Notes: generated by a model from the letters alone, not told the origin. A DNA stretch of 64,000 nucleotides from Strigamia acuminata (GCA_949358305.1 OX442314.1:21693060-21757059), one strand, 5' to 3'. Shown: positions 20,738-31,823, counted from the stretch's first letter. Program-made: numbers and translations.

Positions 20738-23700
20738 TCATCGCTCTCCTCTGCGAAGAGCCGGCAGCACTCCTCTGCATGGGCGGAGGATCACGGGTGG
20801 CACTGCCGGTGGCGGCGGTGGTAAATCCGGGGGCAGAGAGGTTGTCAGATCCGCAGGATTTTGTCGCTCGTTGATGAAGTACTGCGGGTGACTGCCGGCT
20901 GGCTCGCCAACCAACCCCGTACGCTCATGGATCCAAATCCGGGTAGACGCGGGGAATCGATCGGGGACGAGTCGGATCCTTCGCGACTCGGCGCTCGATC
21001 CGGGTTTCCTGTGGGCCCGTAGGATACGGCGATGGAAGACGGCGTCCATGGTGGATCGGGCTTCTCTGTTTAGCCATTTGAGGATTGATTCGCCGTGATC
21101 GTCGGAGTCAATGATGCGTTGTCGCGTGAACTCCGACATCTGAAGGAAGGGGTATTCCACTCCCAGCCTCAAATAAAGCTGCGCTGCTGGGGGCGGCGGA
21201 GGCGATGGTGGGAGCGGAATCTCCATTGGGCTCTCCAACGGTGGCGTAGCCGGCTCTGCAGAGAGAGCGGCCAGCCCTGCCGCTGGTGGTGAAGGAGAGG
21301 GCAGCGGAGGAGTTCGGGGTCCTCGCTTGGAACGCTTCGGAATCAATATGGGTCGATTCGCGTGTCGCTTCTCCTTCGGGAATACCGGCTTTGGGGTCGG
21401 TATGTATGGTTGGACCGCCGCCTCTGGGGGGGCGGTCTCGATGGCCTGTGGAAGGCTCGCCGCCGTTCCCGGTATCTCCGGAACCTCCCGAATTGTTCGC
21501 AACAAGGAAGGGTGGACTCCGGGGTTCCGGTAGCGGAATGCTAACGAACGCATCTTTGAAAACTGTAGGCCTGGGTTTTCCGTATTTCTGGCCAGGTCGA
21601 AGCGCAGCGAGGCGGGCTCAGGAGTCCATCCGGCCCATACCTGGTACAACGCCCGAGGAAGGTGAACTCCCTCACGGTCGACGATTGTCCAGGCCGCCAT
21701 AGCTTGCCGACTGTCCAAGAAGACGCCCAGGGATAGCAGCTGGGCCAGTACGTTCGTCACAGCCAAATTCAAACTGCTCCGATGGCAGGGGTGAGCGCGG
21801 TCCGGATTGTCACTGAATTGCTGTGACAACGTCCGCATCTGTTCGATCGCCCAGTTGATGTGGTGAGTTTGGGCGGCGTCGGCCTGTCGTATGGCCAACT
21901 CGGCAATCGCGGGGTTCTCGTATTCGGCCAGATATTCTTGTAACTCGCTGAGTGGGGGATAGGCCGCTTCACGCCGGCATCGAGCGTCCATCTCTCGCTG
22001 GGCGTACCATTCGGCGTTGCGATAAGGTCGACACACTCGTGGCGTTGGGGGTGACGGTGGACGGCCCAGCCCGGGTAGATTATCGTATCTGACCCGCTTC
22101 GGAGCTGGATCCCCCACCGGAATCATCCGGGGAGGGGTCCAAGCGGTCACGGCTGGGTTTGTACCCTCGAGGAGTGGCGGCCATCGCGATTGCACTTGTG
22201 GGGGCACAAGCGCGGTGGGCACAGCCGGTGTTGAGCCCGACGGCCGGTTGGCCGCGTATCCTCGGAAGGCGTTCTTCAATGCTACGGCCAGATCCTGTTT
22301 TGTAACCGGCCCATCTTTGTCCGACTCATCTGGGGACATTTGCTCTTCCGTCAACTCTCCCAAATCAATCTCTGCTTGGCGCCTGGACGGTCCAGCCGTG
22401 GGTCCGAGACTCTGGGGTTCGGACCGTTTCGCGGCGGCCATCTCTCGCTCCTTCTCTAATCCCTTAGCTATCAGGGATTGTGCTCGCAACTTCTGACGTA
22501 CTTTGCGCTTTCGATTCCTCCGGGTGCTGGCTGCGACGGATCTTCGTTGGGCCGTCCTCTGGGGGACGTCCGTCGGAGAATTCGGTCTCTGGTGTGATGA
22601 GACGGTTCGTCGCGACGAGGATTGATCCGACGACTGTGTGGTAATCGCCATGAACAACGAGGATCTTTTCTTTCCTCGATCTTGGTGTGTCTCGGTCCTC
22701 GCAGCCCAGTGGGCGGAAGATTCGACTGTTCGCTCAGCCCGCGCGTCGTCTGGCGAGGCAGGCTCGAGCGTTACTACTCGGCGACACTCCGAGCGCACGA
22801 CAACTCGAGTTCGGGAACTGGAGCTGCTCGAGCGGCTGCGGTAGTCGCGGCTCGTTGACGGGCCGGCCTCTATTGGGGAGACGGCCTGTCTTCTTCGTGC
22901 GGGTCCGCGTGGGGCGGACTCCGCCGGACGCTTCGATCTTCTGTGATGGCGGCGACTTCCCAGGATACCAGCGTGGTATAACTGCCACATCTCAGACTGC
23001 GTGGCCGTAAAATTCGCCGGCGGTATCCATCTGGGTGTCAGATGATCTTCTTCGATGTCGCGAAGCCATCTACGGATTTCTTCGGGGGAGAAACCGTTTC
23101 TCTCGAGAACTCGGGTTACTCCGTGAGTCTCGGTGCGCTTTAAGCGTTTGATCTCGTCGTCCACTATTCTCTGGCGGGCTGCCAAGGTCGGGGCCTCGCT
23201 CCACCTATGGGAGGTGTGCAGCTCGGCCACCGTGCCTGGGTAAGCCTCTTCCAGGTACCCGGAGTAAACGGGGCTCGGCGGATCCGCATCGGGTGGGATC
23301 CGCGGCCCCACTCGCTCCCTCATCTCCTTCGTCATGCACTCGACCAGCGTTTTTGATCGCTCGAATTTTTCCTCGAGGGTCCTGGAATACATCAATCGGA
23401 TTTTCCAGGCGCTGGTCTCTGCAGGATAGGCCTGCCGCAGGTAAATCGGCAGGGCTCCGCGAAAGATGTTGTTGGCGGTTGACGCCGTCGGAGGCAGGGC
23501 GTCCCACGATTCTAGCGGGTCGACCTGAATAATTTTAGATCACAAGATTAATATAATAAATCCCAGTTAACGATGGGGATCAGAAATATGCTCAAGATCG
23601 ACGGTGGCAGCAACTCCTTTCTTTTGTTGCGGCCGTCGGTCTTATTTTCTTGTTTCGCAGTTCTGCGATGATCTCCGCCGTCGTAGCGCTGATCCAACAC

Positions 23701-24202
23701 TACTTTTGAACTCAGGTGATCCGCTTTTTTGGAAGGGGTCGCAGGCAAAACCGATCGTTAAATTTTAATTTCTTACGTTAAACTTTTTTATTTTAACTCT
23801 AATCGTATTTTAATTTATTACGATGTTTAAATTTAAAAGAAAGAAAACCTTTAGTTTTGGTTTTGGTTTGCCACGACGCCATTCCGCGAACACTTCCTTT
23901 GTTCTAGTTTTTTGGCGGCCTTGACTCCGAGGTGAATCTGGGTCCACTCTCGGGTTTTTAGCCAGCCTTAAATCAACAATAAAACAGAAAGAAATATATC
24001 AGTCACAAGTCACGCTCCAATCTGGGTTGGATGCAACAGATTCAAAGAATTATGTGATTTCTCTGGGGAAATCACACTAATTTACCTGCAGCGGCGGTTG
24101 TTCGTCCCAATTCTCATCTTCTTCTGCATTTACGATTAGGCCGTCGCTCTCGTCTCTCGACGATGCGCTCGGCTCTAATCGTGGGTTGCGTCGATCGGCC
24201 AT
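20738..24202 (-). CDS. Third ORF of the gypsy element, two exons, unknown function
   Basis: Downstream of pol, where env would sit, the strand carries exon 1 (24202-24086, 39 codons from an ATG, ending CAG before GTAAAT) and exon 2 (23524-20738, 929 codons with stop, after an ATTCAG acceptor). Both joints are phase 0, giving about 967 residues. The exon 2 frame is open back to the acceptor with no ATG for its first 43 codons, which argues for splicing. The product is acidic at its N-terminus, then Ser/Arg-rich (about 22,780-22,870), with a more ordered middle (about 21,540-22,040) and Pro-rich stretches near 21,180-21,310 and 20,800. There is no signal peptide, membrane span or cysteine pattern, so it does not look like an envelope protein. 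I recognise no family. A nucleic-acid-binding, structural or host-interaction role is possible but unproven. Confidence 0.72.
23525..24085 (-). other. Intron of gypsy ORF3
   Basis: A 561-base interval between a GTAAAT donor and an ATTCAG acceptor on the element strand. It has stops in all frames and lower GC than the flanking exons. A short pyrimidine tract and branch-like TTAAC lie near the acceptor end. Confidence 0.65.
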
Positions 24203-24579
24203 TTCAATTTAGGAAAGTGAAGTTTTTTGAGAGGTCTTTGTTTTCTCTTTGGGGAGAAGCAAAAAACACGTCTCGTCGTGTTAAAAACAGTCGGAAACTG
24301 GGCCCATCGACGCTGAGAATTGTGGGTCTCGAACGCGTCTCGTATTTTGCGAGATCCGCCGTGCTGGCAATGATGCTACGGGGTCGACCGCGTGGTTTCA
24401 TTGTCACGTGGTCGCCCGATACGTCATAACTTCTCGTCTGTTAGTGGTGACTGCGACAATTCGTTGCGAAGTTTGGACTTAGCCAAATTTTCGCGTCTCA
24501 ACATGTGCAGCAGCTCTCGTAAGTAAATCTTTTTATTTTACAAGGCCTCCGCTCCATGTTATCACATTTTCTTTTATTT
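24203..24579 (-). other. Leader between pol and ORF3
   Basis: A non-coding interval between the pol stop and the ORF3 start. It contains acceptor-like sites (for example ACTAACAG near 24437) that could receive a splice from the 5' leader to make an ORF3 mRNA. A short minus-strand frame at 24204-24407 has no recognisable product. Confidence 0.4.
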
Positions 24580-27500
24580 TTAGTTCTTCCCCACGACTTT
24601 GCCGTCCCGAATGAACGGATTATTGCTTCGTCGTGGTCGAAGGTTGATTTTCGACGTGCTCGTAGATCGTGACTCTACTTGCTCGTTCATCTCCGATGTG
24701 TTGGCATTTTTCTCATTATTAATTTTTTTATTTTCCATTTCAGAAGTACATTCTTCTGCTTCCTCCCTCTCCGAAATTGCTTGCTCCGGCTGAGCTGGAG
24801 CCTCGTCGGCTGGGGATTCGGCGTCGAAGAATTCATCCTCGCTCTCCGCTATATTTTCAGCTTCATTTGTTTTTTGGAACGTGTCGACCACGGTGCCCCC
24901 TTGGCCGCTGTGTGTCTGACCTTCCAGCCAAATTTCCTGTGGAAATTCTGGCAGATATGGCCTTAAATCTCGGCCATGTATCGACTGAAAATTTTTGTTG
25001 TCCTCTAAGCGGCGCAGTTGGTATGCGTTGCCTCCGTGTTCGGCCACAATTACATAGGGACCGTCCCTCTTGTCGGCTAAACCTGCGGCGATGCCCCTCG
25101 CTGCATTGGACAACGTGTGTGCCTCCTTCCACACTAGATCATTCACTTTAAAGTTCGCGAAAGCGAGATCGCCTTCTTTATCTGCGATTCTTTCTCTCAT
25201 GTTGAAAATATGCGCCATCATATGCTGGTATGTGTCGGATATAGTCTGTTCCAACCGGCACACGTACTCGTGTGGGCTCGATGGGTCTAATACGTTAACA
25301 GCTTCGGCAACGCGTGGGTCCCATGGCATCCTTAATTCGCGGGCGAAGTTGAGGTACGCCGGTGAGAATTCGCGTGTTCTTGACACGGTTGAGCGAATGC
25401 TGAAAGCGATTTCTCGCAGGTATTCGTCCCATCGATTGTGAATATCGGTGAATACTGTCAGCGCATATTTTATGTCTTTATTTAATCTCTCGACTGGGTT
25501 TGTCTGAGGATTATACGTGGAGGTGTTTGATGCATCCATTTTAAATTTTCTACAGAAGTCCTTATATATTCTCGATCGGAATTGGGGGCCGTTATCCGAA
25601 ATGAGTTTTCTGGGAAACCCAAATCGCATTGCCACGTCGTAAAGGCACTCGACTATGTTTTCAGCCGAGGGCTTCGCGAGGGCGTACAGCTCCGGCCATC
25701 GGGTGGCCACGTCCATAATTACGAGAATATACATGTTCTTGTTTCCCGTTGTGGGCTTGGGGCCCATCAAGTCTATGCTTAAGCAGTCAAACGGTGCGTA
25801 GGGTCCGAGAGACATGGCGTTCCTGGCCACTTTATCTCGCGGTCTGCACGCTTGGCACCGGGGGCAGTGTCGGATAAATTTCGTTATCTTTTGCCGCGCG
25901 CCCGGCCAGAAGAAAAGTTGTTTTACTCGATAAAGGGTCCTCGCCACGCCAGAATGGCTGGCGAGCGGGTGTCCGTGCATCAGCCACAACAGTCGGGTGT
26001 GCAGCGATGCCGGCACGACCACTTTAACCGAGTTTCCCGCTCCGCTGAGGTCATCTTGAAACGTCGGGTGGTATTTTACCAGGAGTTCATCATCTATGAG
26101 GTAGCTTGTTGCTTCTTTGACGAACTGTTTCCGGCGGTGTGGGTTTGTCATCCCTTCCGGAAATTCGCCGTTCAGCAAATATTGCGTTATAATTTGACAT
26201 TTTGTGTCTGCTGCCTGGTGTTCGACGAACTCACGTCTCGTGGGTGGAGCGTATTGTGTTTTTTCTTCAATTTTTGCTGTGAAGGCGCGTAGTAGTGTTT
26301 TGTGGGTTTCTCCGGGGGGCGGAGATTGAATTTCGGATGTTGAATTGTTTGTCCCAGCTGGCTGGTATGTTCGAGTCCAAAAACCACAAAACGTTCTATC
26401 TTCAGGCTCCATCACTGGTAGCTCGTTCGCCTTTCGCAAACGCCATATTCTCCGTGGAGTCGGGCAGTACAAGAGGTGGGTGTCGTCCTCGCCGTCGTCG
26501 TCTGGTCCTTGGGGGTCAGAGGCTGGGGCTCTCGAGAGGGCGTCGGCCACATGATTGTACTTCCCGGGGCGGTACGTAATTGTTATATCGCACGCCATTA
26601 ACTCCAGTTGCCATCGTGCGAGTCGGCCGGAGGGTTCCTTGAGCTTCATCAACCAGCTTAGTGCCTGGTGATCTGTCTGAACCTCGAAGTTCGTGTACTC
26701 CAGATAGTCGCGAAATTTCCGAACTGCCCAAATTACGGCTAGGCATTCTAGTTCCGTTGCCGTATAATTTTTCTCCGCGCCCTGTATTTTTCTGCTTATA
26801 AACATACAGGGTACTTCTTGCGAGATTCCGTTGTACACGTGGGTCTGCAGAAGGGCTGCACCCAGTCCGATTTTACTCGCGTCGGTGTGCAACACGAACG
26901 GTCGGTTTAGGTCCGGCAATGGCATCTTTTCGACGTCAGCCAGCATTTGCTTGATAGTGCTAAATGCGGCCTCGCACTGGACCGTCCACTCAAACTCTTT
27001 ATCCGTTCGTAAGAGATCCGTTATAGGCGCGGCCACTTCAGCCAGACCAGAGAGTAGTCGGCCGAAGAAATTAACCATGCCCATGAATCTCTGGACACCT
27101 TTTATATCTTCGGGGGCGGGGAATCCGTTTATTGCTTTGACTTTTTCGGGGTCAATCGCGATTCCCTCGACTCCTATTCGATATCCTAGGAAGGCAAGCT
27201 CTTTCCTGCAAAACTTGCTCTTCCCTGGATGGATGTGGAGTCCTGCCTTGGCTAGGCGAGAGACCACTCTATCGATGTGGTCTATATGTTCTTCGAATGT
27301 GTCCGACGTTATTATGATGTCGTCGAGATACGCCCACACGAAGTCGTGCAGCATATCTCCCAACACGCTTTCGATCAGTTTCTGGAACGTGCTCGGGGCG
27401 TTTACAAGCCCGAACGGCATCACGTTGAACATTAGTCTTCCTATCGGGGAGTAGAAAGCCGTTTTCAGTTTGTCTTCGGGTTTTAGCTCCACTTGCCAAT

Positions 27501-28710
27501 ACCCCTTTGACAGGTCCATGGTGGTTACCCACTTGAACGGGCTCAGTTCCCGGAGGATCGAGTCTATAGACGGCATCTGAATCGGGTCTATAACCGTTAT
27601 CGCGTTCAGGGGGCGATAATCAATGCATAGTCGAGGTTCCGAGCCTGGACGCATCACCAGGACGATCCGCATGGCGTATTCGCCCAGGGCTTGCGTTACT
27701 ATGCCCTTGTCGAGCATGTCTTGGCACATTTGCGTCACGATGTCTCTTTTCTGGGGGTTCATCCCCTTGTAAGGCACTCGAATCGGCTTGTCTGTGGTTA
27801 AGACTATTTCGTGTGTTGCTTCCGTCGTTCGACCAGGTGTCTTGGTCAGAATTCTTTCATGCTTTCGAAGCACTCGCCTTAGTAGCGATGCCTCGTTAAC
27901 ACGCAGTGCTGCCTCCTCGACCAGGGTGTCCACGACGTTACTCCTCTGTAATTCCAGAGTGAAGGCTGCGAAATCGTAATCTTGGACGAATTTTCGCAAT
28001 CCTCTTCCGTATTCCTCTTTGTCCTTGGCTTCGTCCAGTAATTTTTGGGGAACTACGGGGACTGACCGTTCTCCCTCGGGACTTATCCAGTTCCATGAAC
28101 GGGTTATCGGGTTTGGCTGAATCTTCAGTTTCGCCATGATGTCCATCCCTAGGAGGAATACTTTGTCGTGGGATGGCAAGACTATGAAGGGGTGGGACAG
28201 GTTCCCCCCCGTCCAGTCGATCATGATGCGAACTACGCCCTTCGGCTTGACGTAGCCGTTGGCGGTGAGCAATTCTACGTTCGCGTTCACTTGTGCCACC
28301 TTTTTTTCAATATCCAAGTCCTTTACTATATCTTCGGATATGAATGAACGATCTGCTCCTGAATCCAGCAGACCGAACAATTTTTGGTTTTCGATCTCCA
28401 CTGGCAGCATACACAGAGTTTCGCAATGTGTTTTCGTGACATTGCAGTGAAAAACGCGTAATGTTTGGGGCTCAACCTCCAGATTGAACGGGAGGTCCGT
28501 CCAATCTATGTCGACCTCCGGCTTCGTTCTCACTTGCATACTTGTCAGCGTCACTGTTTCTTCCTTCTTCGGAATGGTCTGCATGCGATCTTTGATCTGT
28601 GCCTCTGCCAAGGCATGACCTGCGGGTCCAGTGTGATATTTCTTCTTTTTAATTTCCGCGGCTGGCGCAGACGAAGCTGAATTTATTTCGGCGACGCCTG
28701 CGCTTGGGAG
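24580..28710 (-). CDS. pol: Gypsy pol: protease, reverse transcriptase, RNase H, integrase
   Basis: An open frame in the -1 phase relative to gag, read after frameshifting at 28710-28716. The order is canonical for Ty3/gypsy. The aspartic protease has 'LLDSGADRSF' near 28350-28370. The reverse transcriptase has 'YLDD' at about 27319-27330. RNase H has 'LHTDASKIGLGA' near 26880. The integrase has an HHCC zinc finger (near 25850-25970) and a D,D,E core (Asp near 25771, Asp near 25595, Glu near 25490). The first ATG in this frame is well inside the frame, so independent initiation is unlikely. A Ser/Glu-rich tail follows the integrase. No inactivating change is visible, so the element may be active. 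Confidence 0.95.
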   Translation of the reverse strand, partial: LPSAGVAEINSASSAPAAEIKKKKYHTGPAGHALAEAQIKDRMQTIPKKEETVTLTSMQVRTKPEVDIDWTDLPFNLEVEPQTLRVFHCNVTKTHCETLCMLPVEIENQKLFGLLDSGADRSFISEDIVKDLDIEKKVAQVNANVELLTANGYVKPKGVVRIMIDWTGGNLSHPFIVLPSHDKVFLLGMDIMAKLKIQPNPITRSWNWISPEGERSVPVVPQKLLDEAKDKEEYGRGLRKFVQDYDFAAFTLELQRSNVVDTLVEEAALRVNEASLLRRVLRKHERILTKTPGRTTEATHEIVLTTDKPIRVPYKGMNPQKRDIVTQMCQDMLDKGIVTQALGEYAMRIVLVMRPGSEPRLCIDYRPLNAITVIDPIQMPSIDSILRELSPFKWVTTMDLSKGYWQVELKPEDKLKTAFYSPIGRLMFNVMPFGLVNAPSTFQKLIESVLGDMLHDFVWAYLDDIIITSDTFEEHIDHIDRVVSRLAKAGLHIHPGKSKFCRKELAFLGYRIGVEGIAIDPEKVKAINGFPAPEDIKGVQRFMGMVNFFGRLLSGLAEVAAPITDLLRTDKEFEWTVQCEAAFSTIKQMLADVEKMPLPDLNRPFVLHTDASKIGLGAALLQTHVYNGISQEVPCMFISRKIQGAEKNYTATELECLAVIWAVRKFRDYLEYTNFEVQTDHQALSWLMKLKEPSGRLARWQLELMACDITITYRPGKYNHVADALSRAPASDPQGPDDDGEDDTHLLYCPTPRRIWRLRKANELPVMEPEDRTFCGFWTRTYQPAGTNNSTSEIQSPPPGETHKTLLRAFTAKIEEKTQYAPPTRREFVEHQAADTKCQIITQYLLNGEFPEGMTNPHRRKQFVKEATSYLIDDELLVKYHPTFQDDLSGAGNSVKVVVPASLHTRLLWLMHGHPLASHSGVARTLYRVKQLFFWPGARQKITKFIRHCPRCQACRPRDKVARNAMSLGPYAPFDCLSIDLMGPKPTTGNKNMYILVIMDVATRWPELYALAKPSAENIVECLYDVAMRFGFPRKLISDNGPQFRSRIYKDFCRKFKMDASNTSTYNPQTNPVERLNKDIKYALTVFTDIHNRWDEYLREIAFSIRSTVSRTREFSPAYLNFARELRMPWDPRVAEAVNVLDPSSPHEYVCRLEQTISDTYQHMMAHIFNMRERIADKEGDLAFANFKVNDLVWKEAHTLSNAARGIAAGLADKRDGPYVIVAEHGGNAYQLRRLEDNKNFQSIHGRDLRPYLPEFPQEIWLEGQTHSGQGGTVVDTFQKTNEAENIAESEDEFFDAESPADEAPAQPEQAISEREEAEECTSEMENKKINNEKNANTSEMNEQVESRSTSTSKINLRPRRSNNPFIRDGKVVGKN

Positions 28711-31700
28711 TTTTTTGCTAGATTAGTATTTAACTCCATCATCATTTTCATCAAGGTTTGCATGATGCCTTTTTCTTTGACGGTTTTTTCGCATTTGTCG
28801 GAGTAGTGACCGTATTCTCCGCAGCTGTAACATTTGATGTTACTTTTATCCCCTGTGGGAGTGAATCCCGGTTTTTTCGGGACGAAGGGCGTCGGGAATC
28901 GTCTTTTTCCTCCCAATGCCCCTCTCGCTTTTGTTGCCTGCACGTGTGCTCTGAATTGTGCGATTGCTAAGGCCCGGTGTGCATGGTGCAAATAGGGACC
29001 TTGATCGTCGCATCCCGTCGACAAGTTTTCGAGGTGCTCATTTAGGGCTTCCTCGTCGCTTGATGCTGGCTCCTCTTCTTTAGCCGTGGCGAGAGGTGTT
29101 GTCTCTTCGACTTTCTCCATCTGGGTGGAGTCCGTCGAGGTCACCTGCATCGCCGTTGCTGCCGGTGCTTTCTTTGGGGCAGCTATCGGGTTGGCTGGAA
29201 GAATACTGCCTGCTTTAGGCGTCAGCATTCGTCCGAAGGATGCTTCGGTGAGACTCATTATGCCGCTCAAATATTCACTTGGCCTCATTAATTTCTCTGA
29301 GGTCTTGTGACGTTCGGCGCTCGTCTGCAACCGTTTCTCGTGCGCGTCAGCTTCCTCCGGGGGCAGAGTGGCGTAATACCGCTGTTCTATTTCTAACGTG
29401 TTTGTTAGAAGATAGTTACTGACATCTTGGTAATCGCCAGTGCGGGGTGCACGCATGTCTAGCAGAATTCTTTGCGAGTGGGCCGATAATCCTCCGTAAA
29501 AGATCATCGTAAAACCAGCGGGGTTTATTTCGTACGGCGCTCTTGCAAACAGGAGTTTCGCTCGGGCGTCGTAGTCGGCTAATGTTTCTCCTGGGGCTTG
29601 TCGTAGACCCCGTAATTTGTTACTGATCTCGTCTGGAGTCTCGCCGTATCGGAGATCGAAACGGACGAGAAAATCGTCCCAGGTTGGGTTTTTCAGTCCC
29701 TGGTACCATTCTCGAGCTGACCCCGTAGTTAGCTCCACTAGACCGTGGGTTAGCATGTCGGCGACGGTGGCTTTTGTCGCTTTCTTGATACGCATTACTT
29801 CGTCTAGGAAGCGGTCTCCGGCCTTCCACGAACCGTCGAATCGTGTTTGTATGTAGTGTTGCCAACGGATGTTACCCGTGGCTTCGCTGCTTGGTTCGTT
29901 TCGTACGCCATATTTACGCTTAACCCTCTCTCCAGCGCGATTATGTTCGTCGCCTGGATGGCCTAGATCGATTCCTTCTCTTCTGAAAGAGTTCAGCAGG
30001 GCTCGGCCTAGCTCAGACATCGTGTAATGTCGGCCAGATGAGTCCTGAAAGTTCCCTTCCTCCGAACGAGGGTTGGAGCTCCGGGAGGAGCGGTCTGAAG
30101 CATTCGGCCGGTTCGACCGGTGCCCATCGCTGTCTTCTTGACTCCTCCCTGTAGACGGTCGACTCGGATGGTCGTCGTCCGACGAATCGGAGGGCTCGGA
30201 GGGATCTCCTTGGGGGTGAAACCTCGGCCCTCTCGGTGGGGTCTCTCCGCCAGCCTTCTTCTGTTTCGAGCCTCCGGATGGCGGCGGCTCCCCTCCGTCG
30301 TTGTTCTCGTAAAAAGAATGCCATCTGTTTTCCTCGCTTTCGGGGCGTTCCCGATTTTTATTTGCGTTTTTCTTTTCGAGTAACGCGTCGATGGCTGCTC
30401 CCGTCTCGGATCTTTTTGAGGGGTGACGGTCCTTTGTTTTTGGGACCGACTCGTCTCTCTTTTGAGATTTCCCCCTTTTCGCCGTTTTTGCCGGCTTTGT
30501 TGCACCTTCTCCTGTGTCGGTATCAGAGCCGCTGGGGGGTTCTGGTTTCCGTTTCAGGTTTTCTTCATTTTTCTTCCTGTCCGAGACGTCTTGTGCGTAC
30601 TCTTTCTGGAACTTTTCTGTCTCCTTCTCCCAGTTTTCGGCTTCCCATCTTTTTTGCTCATCTATTATAGCTTGTTTCTTCGCTTTGTACTCTTCGGTCC
30701 ATCTGACTCGATCCCACTCTTCTTTCTCTTTCAGAAACTGTTCTTTTTCTTTTCTGGCTTCCTCTTCTCTCAACCTCTCGCGATGTTGTTCTTCCCATTT
30801 CTGATGTTGTAGAATGGCCTCTTTTCGCAACATTTGTAGTTTTTCTGTTTTTCTTTGAGCTATTAGCGCTTGAAATTGGTCCTCGTACTCTTGAGCTTCT
30901 CGATGTCGCCCTTCTACTGTTGCGTTCCATTCTTTTCGAATTTTAGCTTCTCGTTCTTCCCTCATTTTTTGGACCAGTTTCTCTGTTCTCTCGGTGGTTC
31001 TTCTCTCGCGTTGCTCCCTTTCTTCCTCTTCCTTCCAGAGTTCTCGCCGCTCTGCGCTCAGCCTTCGTTGGCGACTAGTCGCTTCTTGTCTGGCTTCCTC
31101 GCGGGCCTTCTCTCTGGATTCGTGAAGTGTTCGGTTGGGGTCTGGCGCGAAACCTCCGGTGTCACTGGGCGTTACCTGGGGCATGGGCGTCTCCGCTGCT
31201 GGTCTTGCGACCGGCGTCGGGGCTTGTGCCGCACAGATAGCGTCAGTGAGTAGGGTAATCGATTCCCAGACTGACGTTCCTACTGGAATGTCTATCATCG
31301 CTTTCAGTTGGGCAGCTTGCTGCGTCAACCGAATTAGGTGAGATACTTCGAAGGAAACAACTGCAGGACTCGCCGTAACTCGGGGGGTTATCGGGGTCCC
31401 GCCGTCGTTTTTCCGTGGGGTTTGTTTTACGGACGTCTGAGCCGTTGGTGGCGATGGGTCTGTGCCGATCGTGACCGTTCTTTTCGGAGCTTCATCCGTC
31501 TCCTCGGTCATCAATATCGATACTCGTCCTGGTGATATCTCGCGAATTTCTTCTCGATTTTCTATGGCTTCCGGATCGGTATCTTCGAAGGGTTGCATAT
31601 TCAAGGGAACCCGCTCTCGCTCTGGCCCGTCTAGGGCCGCGAGCGATGCAGCTTGCTCCTCTTTCTGCGCCTTCGCTCTCCTTTTATTCGCTCGGGCTTT

Positions 31701-31823
31701 CGCCTTTGCGGACATTTCAGGGACGGGACCATCCGACCTTAGGTGGTAGTCGGAGGTCCTTTTTCCCTTCTCGGGCATTCTCTGCTCGGTGTCAGACGTG
31801 GATTGCTCATCTTTGTCTGACAT
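28683..31823 (-). CDS. gag: Gypsy gag polyprotein
   Basis: A 1046-residue structural protein, long for a gypsy Gag. The N-terminal half is highly charged and rich in Glu, Arg and Lys with long predicted coiled-coil or helical stretches (about 30,600-31,120). A retrotransposon-gag domain follows (about 29,400-29,880, with 'AREWYQGLKNPTWDDF'). A single CCHC zinc knuckle, 'CYSCGEYGHYSDKC', lies near the C-terminus (about 28,795-28,836) for binding the genomic RNA. The ATG at 31823 is the first in frame after the 5' LTR, about 95 bases from it. The stop overlaps the start of the pol frame, with a slippery heptamer 24 bases before the stop codon. Confidence 0.93.
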   Translation of the reverse strand: MSDKDEQSTSDTEQRMPEKGKRTSDYHLRSDGPVPEMSAKAKARANKRRAKAQKEEQAASLAALDGPERERVPLNMQPFEDTDPEAIENREEIREISPGRVSILMTEETDEAPKRTVTIGTDPSPPTAQTSVKQTPRKNDGGTPITPRVTASPAVVSFEVSHLIRLTQQAAQLKAMIDIPVGTSVWESITLLTDAICAAQAPTPVARPAAETPMPQVTPSDTGGFAPDPNRTLHESREKAREEARQEATSRQRRLSAERRELWKEEEEREQRERRTTERTEKLVQKMREEREAKIRKEWNATVEGRHREAQEYEDQFQALIAQRKTEKLQMLRKEAILQHQKWEEQHRERLREEEARKEKEQFLKEKEEWDRVRWTEEYKAKKQAIIDEQKRWEAENWEKETEKFQKEYAQDVSDRKKNEENLKRKPEPPSGSDTDTGEGATKPAKTAKRGKSQKRDESVPKTKDRHPSKRSETGAAIDALLEKKNANKNRERPESEENRWHSFYENNDGGEPPPSGGSKQKKAGGETPPRGPRFHPQGDPSEPSDSSDDDHPSRPSTGRSQEDSDGHRSNRPNASDRSSRSSNPRSEEGNFQDSSGRHYTMSELGRALLNSFRREGIDLGHPGDEHNRAGERVKRKYGVRNEPSSEATGNIRWQHYIQTRFDGSWKAGDRFLDEVMRIKKATKATVADMLTHGLVELTTGSAREWYQGLKNPTWDDFLVRFDLRYGETPDEISNKLRGLRQAPGETLADYDARAKLLFARAPYEINPAGFTMIFYGGLSAHSQRILLDMRAPRTGDYQDVSNYLLTNTLEIEQRYYATLPPEEADAHEKRLQTSAERHKTSEKLMRPSEYLSGIMSLTEASFGRMLTPKAGSILPANPIAAPKKAPAATAMQVTSTDSTQMEKVEETTPLATAKEEEPASSDEEALNEHLENLSTGCDDQGPYLHHAHRALAIAQFRAHVQATKARGALGGKRRFPTPFVPKKPGFTPTGDKSNIKCYSCGEYGHYSDKCEKTVKEKGIMQTLMKMMMELNTNLAKNSQAQASPK
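28710..28716 (-). promoter_or_regulatory. -1 ribosomal frameshift site between gag and pol
   Basis: The element strand reads A AAA AAC in the gag reading phase (GCA AAA AAC), a perfect X-XXY-YYZ slippery heptamer. Slipping back one base enters the pol frame, which is open from here to its stop at 24580. The stop of gag follows 24 bases later. A downstream structure was not evaluated. Confidence 0.8.

Noticed and set aside
20738-24202. Calling gypsy ORF3 an envelope gene
   Set aside because: The position fits, but there is no signal peptide, membrane anchor, cleavage site or Cys framework, and the composition is Pro/Ser/Arg-rich.
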